Source: Rhodopirellula islandica
GTDB taxonomy: Bacteria > Planctomycetota > Planctomycetia > Pirellulales > Pirellulaceae
Reading direction: 5' to 3'
Length of the DNA: 64,000 nucleotides
Assembly (NCBI RefSeq): GCF_001027925.1
Contig: NZ_LECT01000023.1
Coordinates: 62,001 to 126,000, forward strand
Positions 43,179 to 51,997 of this stretch are shown piece after piece. The position numbers and the translations under genes were made by a program. The stretch's first letter is position 1. Each line of letters starts with the position of its first letter. The notes beneath the pieces are model-generated. The model was not told the DNA's origin and searched no databases. It saw nothing but the letters and a program-made list of their open reading frames with translations.

Positions 43179-44410
43179 CGGTTTTTCATCTTTGGATCCA
43201 ACGCGTCACGCAAACCGTCGCCTAAGAAGTTCAAAGCGAACAGGGTCATGGCCAGAGCCGCGCCTGGGAAAATCACCACCCACCAAAAAAGTTTGACGCT
43301 GGAAAGGGCTTCCACGCCGTCGTTGAGCAACAATCCCCAGGACACATCGGGCGGGGCAACGCCCAAACCCAGGAACGAGAGGAAAGCTTCGAACAGCATC
43401 ACGGCGGGGATGGTCAAGGTCAGGTAAACGATGACGATGCCAAGCACGTTGGGCACCAGGTGTCGAAACACGATTCGCATCGACGAGGCACCAATTGTGC
43501 GAGCCGACTCAATGAACTGTTCTTGACGAAGGGACAGCACTTGGCCGCGAACGACGCGTGACATCGTCAGCCAATAGATCGCACCGATGATGATGTAGAA
43601 GATCATGATTTGGTCGATGCCGTAGCTTTCCAGCCACGCTTTCACGCTCTCCTCGCCCAAGAACGTGACCAGGTAGATCACCACAAAAATGAACGGGATC
43701 GAATACAGCATGTCGACGATCCGCATCATCGCTGCGTCCACCCAGCCACCGAAGTAGCCTGCGATCGCGCCGTAGCTGACGCCGATCACCAAACTGACCA
43801 ACGTCGCCACCACACCCACGACCAGTGAAACGCGAGCGCCCCAGAAAACTCGAGCGAGCAGGTCGCGTCCGAGTTTGTCGGTTCCAAAAATGGATGGCAC
43901 CGCGTAGTCACCAAAGATCGCGACGCGAAGCTGCACCATCTTGAAGGAGATGCTGCCGAGTTGATTCCAGAGTTGGTTGAAGGGATGTTCGACTCGAATT
44001 CGGTCTTGGATCGACTCAAGCTGTTTGGCTTGTTCGGCCGGGTGGGTGGTTGCCAATGCCGCCGCAGATTCTTCGGCGATGTTGGCTTCGAAGAGTGCCA
44101 GTTGGCTGGTCAGTTTTCTGTCGGCGAACTTCAACCCTTCCCGCGATCCCATCGTGACCGATTCGAACGAGGGTGGGAGGAAGCGGCGGTTGTTGAGGTC
44201 TTTGTCGAGCGGGCTTTGCAGCGGCAGCATCGGCGTCAGGAACGCGACCAACCCCAAACCGATCAAGAAGACCAGCGAGGTCATGGCAGGGCGGTTGCGA
44301 CGCAATCGACGCCAAGCATCTTTCCAAAGCGAGACACCGCGAATCTTGCGGGATTCCTCCAGCAACTTCGCGAGCGCTTCTTCGTTCTTGCCTGAATCGG
44401 GAAGGTTCAT
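43175..44410 (-). CDS. oppC: Oligopeptide ABC transporter permease OppC-type with inserted domain
   Basis: The 411-residue permease is longer than the typical 300. After the first transmembrane helix (about residues 45-66) comes an insertion of roughly 100 residues, mainly helical and charged (for example LALFEANIAEESAAALATTH), before the conserved FGTDKLGRDLLARVFWGAR. The remaining five helices and the EAA loop (ARTIGASSMRIVFRHLVPN) are standard. By the family topology the insertion would face the periplasm and could contact the binding protein, which also carries an insertion. Overlaps oppB and oppD by 4 bp each. Confidence 0.93.
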   Translation of the reverse strand: MNLPDSGKNEEALAKLLEESRKIRGVSLWKDAWRRLRRNRPAMTSLVFLIGLGLVAFLTPMLPLQSPLDKDLNNRRFLPPSFESVTMGSREGLKFADRKLTSQLALFEANIAEESAAALATTHPAEQAKQLESIQDRIRVEHPFNQLWNQLGSISFKMVQLRVAIFGDYAVPSIFGTDKLGRDLLARVFWGARVSLVVGVVATLVSLVIGVSYGAIAGYFGGWVDAAMMRIVDMLYSIPFIFVVIYLVTFLGEESVKAWLESYGIDQIMIFYIIIGAIYWLTMSRVVRGQVLSLRQEQFIESARTIGASSMRIVFRHLVPNVLGIVIVYLTLTIPAVMLFEAFLSFLGLGVAPPDVSWGLLLNDGVEALSSVKLFWWVVIFPGAALAMTLFALNFLGDGLRDALDPKMKNR

Positions 44411-45336
44411 TCCAGTTCGACTCGCGGGTCAATGACAGCGTAGGCCAAGTCAACGATGGTGTTCATCACAAACAGCAGCACGGTGTAGGTCAGCACCATG
44501 CCGGTCGCCAGCGTCGTGTCACGCTGAGTCGCGGCATAGATGAAGTGGCTGCCCATCCCGGGCAAGGCAAAGATTTTTTCCAGCACCAGCGATCCGGTCA
44601 GGACGCCCGCCGTGGCTGGACCGAGGTAGCTGACCACGGGAAGCAACGCGCCGGGAAGCACGTGTTTGATGATCACGGTGCGTTTGGGCAGTCCTTTGGC
44701 GAACGCGGTGCGAACATGTTCGCGGGTGAGCGATTCCAGCATCCCGGCTCGGGTCAGGCGGGCGATGTAGGCGGCAACGGGCAGTCCCAGACAAATCGCC
44801 GGCAGGGTGACTTGTCGAAGGGTTCCCCAGCCTGCGGCCGGGAACAGAGGGATCAAGAACACGAACAGCAAAATCGCGATCGATGCCAACACAAAGTTGG
44901 GAATGGCGATGCCGAGCACCGCGGTTGCCATCATCGCCACGTCGGCGACGGTGCCGCGATAAACGGCCGAGATGACTCCGGCGGAAACACCCAGGATGAT
45001 CGCGAAAACCAAGGCGAAGATGGCCAGCGAGGCGGAGACGGGGAAGCCTTCCGCGATGACTTGGTTGACGCTGTAATCCTCCAGCTTGATCGACCAACTG
45101 AGGTCGCCGCGGCTGAGGATGCCCCACATGTAGTCCCAGTACTGCTGCAGTGGCGGTGCATCCAGGTTGTACCGGGCACGCATCTGTTGCTCGATCGCGG
45201 GAGGCATCGCGCGCTCGGCACTGAAGGGGCTGCCGGGGGCCGCACGCATCAGCACAAACGAAACGGTGTAAACCGCCCACAGTGTGATGGCCATCCAGCC
45301 GAGGCGTCGGACCAGGAATCCGAGCAAGTCTTTCAT
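44407..45336 (-). CDS. oppB: Oligopeptide ABC transporter permease OppB-type
   Basis: This 309-residue permease has the usual six helices. It starts LLGFLVRRLGWMAITLWAVY and then has FVLMRAAPGSPFSAERAMPP. The EAA loop is seen in YIARLTRAGMLESLTREHVR and TAFAKGLPKRTVIIKHVLPG, which couples to the ATPases. The end NTIVDLAYAVIDPRVELE is characteristic of DppB/OppB. It overlaps oppA and oppC by 4 bp. Length is normal, unlike oppA and oppC. Confidence 0.95.
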   Translation of the reverse strand: MKDLLGFLVRRLGWMAITLWAVYTVSFVLMRAAPGSPFSAERAMPPAIEQQMRARYNLDAPPLQQYWDYMWGILSRGDLSWSIKLEDYSVNQVIAEGFPVSASLAIFALVFAIILGVSAGVISAVYRGTVADVAMMATAVLGIAIPNFVLASIAILLFVFLIPLFPAAGWGTLRQVTLPAICLGLPVAAYIARLTRAGMLESLTREHVRTAFAKGLPKRTVIIKHVLPGALLPVVSYLGPATAGVLTGSLVLEKIFALPGMGSHFIYAATQRDTTLATGMVLTYTVLLFVMNTIVDLAYAVIDPRVELE

Positions 45337-47300
45337 GGCTTGGGTTCCAATCGAATCGTTTGAAACGGGTGCGTGTCTTGTGGTGTCGGGAACAAACCCT
45401 TGACGTGGGGTTTGATGATGTTCAGTCCGACGTAGTAATAGATTGGAATCGCAGGCAACTCATCGGCCCAGATCGTTTCGGCTTCCGCCAACAGTTCCAT
45501 GCGTTTGACTTTGTCGGATTCGGACGCCGCGGCGGCCACCAGTTCGTCGTAGCGTGGGTTGTTCCAAGCGGTGTTGTTCTGCGGGCTCTTGCTGAGGAAC
45601 AGGTCCAAGAACGTGTTGGGATCGGGGTAGTCGCCGTTCCAGGCGGCTCGCGAAATGTCGTACTTCTGTTGCTGGCGTTTGTCGAGGAAACTGCCCCATT
45701 CCATGTTCTGCAGGTCAGCTTTGACGTTCAGGTTGTTTTGCCATTGCTGTTGGATGACTTCCGCGATCGCCCGGTGGCTTTCGCTGGTGTTGTACAGAAT
45801 CGTGAACTTGGGGAAGCCGCGTCCGCCGGGGTAACCTGCTTCGACCAGCAGTTGCTTGGCTTCTTCGAGCGATCCTCGATTGCCTTTGACGTGCGTGTAA
45901 CCGGCAATCCCAGGCGGTACCAAGGCAAAGGCAGGCTGTTGGCCAGCCTTGGTGACTTCACGCACGATCTGTTCGCGATTGATCGCCATCGAAAGCGCTT
46001 TGCGGACTCGCACGTCATCCAGTGGCGGGCGTTTGGTGTTGAGTTCGTAGTAGTACACCGACAAGTACGGCGCGCCGTGGTAATCGTCGCGTTGCTTGAG
46101 TTCTTCGATCAGGGTGACGGGCGGGTCGGTGACCCAGTCCAGTTCGCCGGTCTCGTACATGTTGAGCGCTGTGTTTTGGCTCTCGATGGAAAGGGCATCG
46201 ATCGTTTCAATCCCCACGGTGTCGGCGTCGTACCATCGCTCGTCTTTGACCAAGCGGACTCGGTCGCGCAGTTTTCGAAGGCCGACTTTATAAGGGCCGC
46301 AGGTGACGATGTTCTCGGGCCGCGTCCACATCGGTTTGCCATGCTCTTCAATGCAGTGGCGAGGGACTGGGAACAGAGGGTAGTACGCGGTCAGGTACGG
46401 GAAGTACGGGAGGGGGTCGCGAAGATGGACGATCAGCGTGAATGGGTCGGGAGCTTCGACGCCACCGAGTTGATCGAAGGCGACCAGGACGGCATGGGCT
46501 CGCTGGGTGTTGTCCTTCGCCAAGGGCGTCTGCAGGTTTTTGGTGTAGGTGACCGTTTCGGTGACCTCGTCCCAGAGGATTTCATCGCCGTCTCGTTTCG
46601 CCAGATCAACGGTGTACAGCCATTCGGATTGCCAATCGGCAGTGGCCTTGGACTTTTCTTCTTTGGAGGCGTCTTCCGGAACGTTGGGCTGGGGCGGTTT
46701 GTCGAGCGCCTTCAGGGTGCCGTGAACGATGGTCCCACGGGGGAAGGTTTGGGGGGCTGGATCGCCGTCGATCGATTCACCCGGGCGGTCCCACAGTTCG
46801 ACTTCGACCTTGTCGCCGGGTTGGACTTCGCCGGTCGCGTAGGCTTCGGCGTGCTGGACGCCGAACAGTTGGAAGTTGTATTCGCAGGCGGTTTCCGGAT
46901 GCAGCATCCGTGTCCACGACCAGACAAAGTCAGCCGATGTGATCGGGACCCCGTCGCTCCAGGTGGCATCGTCCCGCAAGTGGAACGTGTAGGTCATGTT
47001 GTCCGGCGAGACTTCGTAAGACGAAGCGATGCCCGCCTGAGGAGTCATGGGTTGGACGCCGGTTTCTGGATCGGGGTCGCCCTCGGGCAACTCTTCCAGC
47101 AAACCGGTGAAGATGTTGAACAGAATCCGGCTTTCGGGTTGGCCGGTCGCTCGGTGTGGATCAAGCGTTTTGGGGTCGGTGCCGTTTTGAAAGCTGAAGT
47201 CAGCCGGCGGCATCGCATCAAATCGAGACGCCCAGATCAGGGACACCATCACCACGATGGCAGCCACAACCAAAAACGCTCGACGAAGTTCCAAAGGCAT
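45333..47300 (-). CDS. oppA: Oligopeptide-binding protein OppA-type, with insertion
   Basis: This 655-residue solute-binding protein (family 5) has one N-terminal hydrophobic segment (AFLVVAAIVVMVSLIWAS). It has no Cys lipobox, so it is either signal-anchored or cleaved by signal peptidase I. The core begins FSFQNGTDPKTLDPHRATG, with SYEVSPDNMTYTFHLRDDA and TSADFVWSWTRMLHPE. OppA proteins are near 540 residues; the extra length is mainly a 110-120 residue insertion (about residues 155-270). That insertion contains PGDKVEVELWDRPGES and a Pro/Lys-rich stretch. The remaining C-terminal domain (YYYELNTKRPPLDDVRVRKA) is typical. It captures peptides for OppBCDF and is the first gene of the operon. 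Confidence 0.94.
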   Translation of the reverse strand: MPLELRRAFLVVAAIVVMVSLIWASRFDAMPPADFSFQNGTDPKTLDPHRATGQPESRILFNIFTGLLEELPEGDPDPETGVQPMTPQAGIASSYEVSPDNMTYTFHLRDDATWSDGVPITSADFVWSWTRMLHPETACEYNFQLFGVQHAEAYATGEVQPGDKVEVELWDRPGESIDGDPAPQTFPRGTIVHGTLKALDKPPQPNVPEDASKEEKSKATADWQSEWLYTVDLAKRDGDEILWDEVTETVTYTKNLQTPLAKDNTQRAHAVLVAFDQLGGVEAPDPFTLIVHLRDPLPYFPYLTAYYPLFPVPRHCIEEHGKPMWTRPENIVTCGPYKVGLRKLRDRVRLVKDERWYDADTVGIETIDALSIESQNTALNMYETGELDWVTDPPVTLIEELKQRDDYHGAPYLSVYYYELNTKRPPLDDVRVRKALSMAINREQIVREVTKAGQQPAFALVPPGIAGYTHVKGNRGSLEEAKQLLVEAGYPGGRGFPKFTILYNTSESHRAIAEVIQQQWQNNLNVKADLQNMEWGSFLDKRQQQKYDISRAAWNGDYPDPNTFLDLFLSKSPQNNTAWNNPRYDELVAAAASESDKVKRMELLAEAETIWADELPAIPIYYYVGLNIIKPHVKGLFPTPQDTHPFQTIRLEPKP

Positions 47301-47379
47301 GGCGGAAAATCAGGAGGGAGGGAAACAGGGCGTCAGCATCATGTTTCATCTTCAATGCATTGGACAGACTGTGGCTAGT

Positions 47380-48573
47380 CTATCGCAAGACAGACGCCAC
47401 TGCGTTGCACAACCATTCCATCCGCGATTCATTCATGCCAGCGACGTTGATTCTGCCACTGCCGACCAAATAGACGCCATGTTCGCTACGCAATTGGTCG
47501 ACTTGCATCGGTGACAAACCGCTGAATGAGAACATGCCTTTCTGATTCAGCAAGAACGAGAAGTCTTGGTCGACTCCCGTCGCGGCCATGCCATCGACAA
47601 ATTGTTTTCGCAGCGAAGCGATTCGGGTTCGCATCTCGGCGAGCTCTTCGTGCCACATCTGAGTCAGCCCTTGGTCGGCCAACACGGTGGCCACGATCGC
47701 ACCGCCGTGGCGGGGTGGGTTGCTGTAGTTGGCTCGGACGACTCGCTTGAGTTGGCTGAGAGCTGCCTTGGTCGTGTCAGCGGACCCGGACACCAGGCAA
47801 GCGGTTCCGACACGTTCGCTGTACAGGCCAAAGTTCTTGCTGAATGACGAGCACACGATGGCTTCGTCGACATGCCGCAGCACGGTGCGAACGCCCGCCG
47901 CGTCTTCGTTCAGGCCAGTGCCGAAGCCTTGGTAGGCGAAGTCCAGCAGCGGGGTCAGGTTCTTTTCCGCGACGACGCTGGCGATTTGTTCCCATTGTTC
48001 CGGTGTCGGGTCGACTCCGGTTGGGTTGTGGCAACAAGCGTGCAGCAGGACCGCGTCGCCGGCCTTGGTTTTGTTCTTCAGGTCTTCGATCAAGGCGTCG
48101 AAGTCCAGCGTCTTTTTGTCCGAACCCAGGTAAGAATAGGTTTCCACGGGCAAGCCGGCAGCGGCCATGATCGCGTTGTGGTTGGCCCAGGTTGGCGTCG
48201 GCAAGAAAATCCGCAACGGTCCGCACTGAGTGGCCAGGAATTCCGCCGCCACGCGGAGGGCACCCGTGCCGCCCGGTGTCTGCACGGCAGCCACGCGTTC
48301 GGGGGCGATTTGATCGGCGAAAATCAATTGACGGGCGGCTTCGCGGTAATCCGGCAGGCCATCGATGGAGAGGTAGCCCTTGGTCGATTCGGTTTCAATG
48401 AGCCGTTTTTCGGCCTCTTTCACGCAGCGAAGCACGGGCGTGGTGCCCGAAGCGTCTTGGTACACGCCCACGGAAAGATTCATTTTGGTTTCGCGTTCAT
48501 CGGCTTTGAACGCTTCAGTCAGTCCCAAAATGGCGTCGGGAGCAGCAACAGAAATGGAATCGAATCGGTGCAC
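47380..48573 (-). CDS. Aromatic/aspartate class I aminotransferase
   Basis: This 397-residue PLP enzyme matches the AspC/TyrB group: MNLSVGVYQDASGTTPVL, the cofactor region QTPGGTGALRVAAEFL, CHNPTGVDPTPEQW, and the Schiff-base Lys in CSSFSKNFGLYSERVG. Near the C-terminus FSFSGLSPMQVDQLRSE and GRINVAGMNE supply the substrate-binding Arg/Asn context. It should exchange amino groups between glutamate and aspartate or an aromatic amino acid; which one cannot be told. It lies 79 bp upstream of oppA on the same strand and may be transcribed with it, which would join peptide import to amino-acid catabolism. Confidence 0.93.
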   Translation of the reverse strand: MHRFDSISVAAPDAILGLTEAFKADERETKMNLSVGVYQDASGTTPVLRCVKEAEKRLIETESTKGYLSIDGLPDYREAARQLIFADQIAPERVAAVQTPGGTGALRVAAEFLATQCGPLRIFLPTPTWANHNAIMAAAGLPVETYSYLGSDKKTLDFDALIEDLKNKTKAGDAVLLHACCHNPTGVDPTPEQWEQIASVVAEKNLTPLLDFAYQGFGTGLNEDAAGVRTVLRHVDEAIVCSSFSKNFGLYSERVGTACLVSGSADTTKAALSQLKRVVRANYSNPPRHGGAIVATVLADQGLTQMWHEELAEMRTRIASLRKQFVDGMAATGVDQDFSFLLNQKGMFSFSGLSPMQVDQLRSEHGVYLVGSGRINVAGMNESRMEWLCNAVASVLR

Positions 48574-48756
48574 GGGGAAACCGAAATCTGAGTGGAGGGG
48601 AGGGAGTCGACGTCACATTGGGTCGACGGAGCCACGAGAATAACTACCCAGCCGGATTTCGCCTACACGCGGGAAAGTGCTCAGCCCGGAGTCCCAGGGT
48701 GGGGAGCACGTTCTCCGCTCTCTGCAGATTGGCCCTCGGCACTCTATGCTACCGCC

Positions 48757-49770
48757 ATGCTTGTCACTCCTGAATTGGATCAAGCCAACCGTCGCTGGGC
48801 GGTTGGCATCTCGGTCGCCTTCGCCCTGCTGGTCGTTGGCGTCGCGTTCGTTCGCCCCTGGGCTCTCGCTGCGTTGCCGTTGGCGTGGGCCCTGCATTGG
48901 TGGTTCCGCCGGCGAACGGTGCGTCGATTGAAAGTCATGGCCTCGCCCTTCCCGGACGTTTGGGAAGCCGCGCTGCAAACGCATGTCGTGTACTACCGCA
49001 TGCTCGACGAGGATCAACGCGAGGGTTTCCGCAATCGCATGAAGGTCTTTTTGGACGAGGTCGCCATCACGGGAATCCGCACCGACGTCGATGAAACGAC
49101 GCGAGCCCTGGTGGGTGCCAGCGCGGTGATCCCGATCATGGGGCTGGACGACTTCGAGTACTCGGGATTGGGCGAAGTGCTGATCTACCCCGGGTCCTTT
49201 GGTGCGGATTATCAGACCGAAGGTGACAGCGACAAAAACACGTTGGGGATGATCGGCGTGAATCACCTGAGCGGGGTGATGATTTTGTCCAAGCCTTCTT
49301 TGCTGGCTGGATTCTCAAACCCGGGTGACAAACGCAACGTTGGCATTCACGAGTTCGCTCACTTGGTCGACAAAGCGGACGGCGAAGTCGATGGGATTCC
49401 CGCGTCGGCTTCGTCGGAAGTCACCGAGCCGTGGGTGAAGTGGGTGGGGGAAGAGTTGCAATCCGAGGGAACGCGTTCAGGGATCGACGATTACGCGTAC
49501 ACCAACGAGGCGGAGTACTTCGCTGTGCTGTCAGAGTACTTCTTTGAGAAACCAGCCCAGTTGCAAGCCAAGAACCCAAAGCTCTACGCGATGCTTCGCA
49601 AAATGTACCACCAGGATCCCAAGCGTCTGTTTCGCGGTCGTCGCAAACGTCGCGGGAAAGTCCACCGCAACGACCCGTGCCCTTGCGGCAGCGGAGACAA
49701 GTTCAAGCACTGCTGCCGCCGCAAGACCATGCAAGGCTTGCCACGCCCTCGGGGCACTCAAAAAGAGTAG
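48757..49770 (+). CDS. mtfA: MtfA-like zinc peptidase (M90) with SEC-C tail
   Basis: The 337-residue product has two hydrophobic segments near the N-terminus (about residues 15-45) and then the M90 domain. The zinc site is HEFAH (near residue 198), with the downstream Glu in EYFAVLSEYFFEKP. The C-terminus carries a Cys-rich SEC-C motif (NDPCPCGSGDKFKHCC) that usually binds zinc. E. coli MtfA interacts with the glucose regulator Mlc and has aminopeptidase activity; whether this holds here is unknown. I chose the ATG at 48757, since upstream codons lie in low-quality sequence. The TAG stop is inside the start of the 150-bp dispersed repeat. Confidence 0.9.
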   Translation: MLVTPELDQANRRWAVGISVAFALLVVGVAFVRPWALAALPLAWALHWWFRRRTVRRLKVMASPFPDVWEAALQTHVVYYRMLDEDQREGFRNRMKVFLDEVAITGIRTDVDETTRALVGASAVIPIMGLDDFEYSGLGEVLIYPGSFGADYQTEGDSDKNTLGMIGVNHLSGVMILSKPSLLAGFSNPGDKRNVGIHEFAHLVDKADGEVDGIPASASSEVTEPWVKWVGEELQSEGTRSGIDDYAYTNEAEYFAVLSEYFFEKPAQLQAKNPKLYAMLRKMYHQDPKRLFRGRRKRRGKVHRNDPCPCGSGDKFKHCCRRKTMQGLPRPRGTQKE

Positions 49771-49911
49771 AACATTTGTCCTCAAATGTTTGCGTGTCTG
49801 ATGAGTGTCGTCGAGCAGCGTGAAGCGAACGGTTTGGAGCTGAATCGGGTGCGACGAGGCTTGGTGGTGGAGGCCTGCTCGACGGAACAGTTGAGACAAC
49901 TGTTCTACTCT
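49764..49911. repeat. About 150-bp dispersed element (copy C, best preserved ends)
   Basis: Left end AGAGTAGAACATTTGTC and right end GACAACTGTTCTACTCT are inverted repeats with one mismatch in 17. Both ends are hairpins: AACATTTG-TCCT-CAAATGTT and GAACAGTTG-AGA-CAACTGTTC. The first seven bases overlap the TAG stop codon of the preceding gene. Confidence 0.9.
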
Positions 49912-49955
49912 GATCTGGTGCTCCCTTTGGTCCGACATGGATGCCAGGCCATTGC

Positions 49956-51122
49956 TCACATCGCGTCGTCTGAAATCGGTTCGCGGCCGCGAGGTGTCAT
50001 CAGCGATTGCCAAACACGGTGGTCGATCGTTTCCGAAATGAATCGGGTGCCGCCGTCAGCCATGGCTGCGTTGACTCCTTCGATATGTGCCGACGACGGG
50101 CGAGCCAAGTCGGCGGCGTTGGTGGAATTCATCTGCATCGTTTCAGTGAGCGCACGTTCCCCGTTGATCCGGTGAATCTCGCGGGGTTGCTTGTTGTTGC
50201 TCCAGTCCACCCCGTGCCAAACCATCGTGTTGGTGAACCGGCTGAGTGTGGGGTAAAGCACTTCGTCGGGATGGTTCTCGAAGGTCAGATCCTCATCGTT
50301 GACGAATCCCGATCGATGCCAGGAAAGCGCATGAAGCGATTCGGAGAAAAGGACCGTGTTGCCCGCTCCATCGCGAATGTCATCCAATTGAATTGGTTTC
50401 GCGATCGGAACGCGGGCCTCTGCGTCGGATCGTTCCAAGCGAGCGGAAACCTGGTTCCCAAGGGCTCCGAATTGTTTGCTCATCGATTCAGCGAACGTGA
50501 CGGTTTTGGTTGTGCCGTCGGGATGAAAGATGGCGTGTTGGCCCGAGATCATGTCGTTCGGTGGGAAGAAGACACCCGCGTTGGCGACGTAACTGTTGCG
50601 TCCGTCGTCTTCACTTTGGGTGGGATCCGTTGGGCACTGCATGATCGCCAGGTTGGGTGCCGCCAGCGGGTGAAAGCCTTGCCCGCTGAATCCGGTGGTG
50701 GAACCTTCGGCCTGAGTGAGGATCGGGAAGCGGTCCTCAGTCCAGTGTTCGTAGGTTGGTTGAGCGTCCAGCCAAGGCAGCAGGGCGACTGCCCAGGTTC
50801 CGATCTTGCGGTGAGGGGAGAGGTTTTGCGAGTTCGCTTCGGGGGAATCGGCGGAGGGATCAACCAAAGACGAAAGGACCGTTTCAGTTTCGGGATCCCA
50901 ACCAAAGTGGCCGAACTCCATCGCCCATCCCGGCAGTTGGTCCTTGGCAGCGGAGTACTGGATCGCAGCCAAGCTCAGGTTTTTGATTTGGGTGGAGCAT
51001 TGGTTTCGGCGACCACTATGTGGTCCGTTGATCGCCGGCAACAGCAGTGCCATCACAATCACGATGCAAATCAAAACCACTGCCACTTCCAGCAGCGTCA
51101 GTCCGGATCGATTGCCTGTCAT
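49956..51122 (-). CDS. DUF1559 prepilin-type protein
   Basis: The 388-residue product has a short leader MTGNRSG, then LTLLEVAVVLICIVIVMALL, a prepilin helix with Glu at +5. The end reads NAAMADGGTRFISETIDHRV, then WQSLMTPRGREP, the characteristic C-terminus of DUF1559 proteins. In between is the usual NTVLFSESLHA-type segment. These proteins are abundant in Planctomycetes, where they are thought to be pilin- or pseudopilin-like surface components; the true role is unknown. I chose the ATG at 51122, 16 residues inside the open frame, because it gives the short leader. Confidence 0.9.
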   Translation of the reverse strand: MTGNRSGLTLLEVAVVLICIVIVMALLLPAINGPHSGRRNQCSTQIKNLSLAAIQYSAAKDQLPGWAMEFGHFGWDPETETVLSSLVDPSADSPEANSQNLSPHRKIGTWAVALLPWLDAQPTYEHWTEDRFPILTQAEGSTTGFSGQGFHPLAAPNLAIMQCPTDPTQSEDDGRNSYVANAGVFFPPNDMISGQHAIFHPDGTTKTVTFAESMSKQFGALGNQVSARLERSDAEARVPIAKPIQLDDIRDGAGNTVLFSESLHALSWHRSGFVNDEDLTFENHPDEVLYPTLSRFTNTMVWHGVDWSNNKQPREIHRINGERALTETMQMNSTNAADLARPSSAHIEGVNAAMADGGTRFISETIDHRVWQSLMTPRGREPISDDAM

Positions 51123-51197
51123 CGTCGCACCTCGCAGTTCAGGGAATTGGGAACAGCGTCTCAGGTGCATTGTAAGCCAGATCAGTCACTGGCGTTC

Positions 51198-51441
51198 GTA
51201 GGCCAGGTTCCACCTGGCGTTGGACTTTGGTGAGCGGTTGTTGGCAGGTCAACACGCTCGAGCAATCGTAGGCCGGACCCAGCGAAGCGTTGTTCCGGCA
51301 ACCCAGGTCCACATCATCGCGGCCGCAACCACCACGACTGCCGGAGCGGCGTCCCTCCGGTCCTTGGTCCGGCCTACAACTGCTGGACGGCTCGCTTTGT
51401 TCCAAAGCATCGGCGCGGTTGCCATGTAAAACATGGCCTAC
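51198..51441. repeat. Nested GTAGGCC/GGCCTAC hairpin repeats
   Basis: The outer pair is GTAGGCCAGGTTCCACCTGG (51198) and GCCATGT-AAA-ACATGGCCTAC (to 51441). An inner inverted pair is GTAGGCCGGACC (51269-51280) and GGTCCGGCCTAC (51366-51377). The right outer hairpin has changed in both arms relative to the left, keeping its pairing. The core TTTGTTCCAAAG is present near 51398. No gene lies in this 370-bp gap. Confidence 0.85.
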
Positions 51442-51490
51442 GATCTGAGGCGTCGTAGCCGGATTCGCCGGGATTTGGACGCGAACCCTC

Positions 51491-51883
51491 TCAATCGGTG
51501 GCGTTTTTTGCGAGTCGTTCTTCGATGATGCTGACCAGCTGTCTGGGGCTGAAGGGTTTGCTGACCAGGGAAACCAAGCCGGGGCGTTCGACGATTTTGT
51601 CCGGGTCGATTTCAAAGCCCTTGGCCGTGCAGAGGACAATCACTGAAATCGGCGACGTTTCGACCACGCGGCCGATCAGCTCGACTCCACTCAGAGCGGG
51701 CATTTCGTGGTCGGTGACCAGAGCATCGAACTTTTCGCTGGACTGAATCATGTCCCAGGCCAGTTGCCCATCTGCGACCGCGGTCACATCCATTCCGGCG
51801 CGGTCCAAGGTGAATTGCAGCAAATGTCGCAGGACGGGGTCGTCTTCCGCGATCAAAACCCGTTTTTTTTGTGCAGCATTCAT
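51491..51883 (-). CDS. Single-domain response regulator (CheY-like)
   Basis: This 130-residue protein is a bare receiver domain. The acidic pair is in VLIAEDDPVL, the phospho-acceptor Asp in ALVTDHEMPALSG, the switch Thr in IVLCTAKG and the Lys in SLVSKPFSPRQL. No output domain is present, so it must act by binding a partner or by passing a phosphate. No histidine kinase is beside it. The gene ends near a hairpin repeat region and faces a divergent + strand operon. Confidence 0.93.
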   Translation of the reverse strand: MNAAQKKRVLIAEDDPVLRHLLQFTLDRAGMDVTAVADGQLAWDMIQSSEKFDALVTDHEMPALSGVELIGRVVETSPISVIVLCTAKGFEIDPDKIVERPGLVSLVSKPFSPRQLVSIIEERLAKNATD

Positions 51884-51997
51884 GTTTTTTTGCGTTCATT
51901 CATGGGGGTGTGCCGGCCTTGCTTGTCTTGACGTTAAGTTCCGGCGATTTCTATACTTCGGGCTCACGGATTCGAATCCCTTCACCCCTGCGAACGT

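Noticed and set aside
45360-47378. 672-codon open frame antisense to oppA
   Set aside because: It mirrors the coding frame of a clear solute-binding protein. High GC in codon position 3 produces long antisense frames; the product has no recognisable motif.
51960-51995. tRNA-like T-loop sequence GGATTCGAATCC before the TPR-like gene
   Set aside because: The five-base T-stem does not pair correctly and no acceptor or anticodon arms can be built around it. I found no convincing tRNA in the window.
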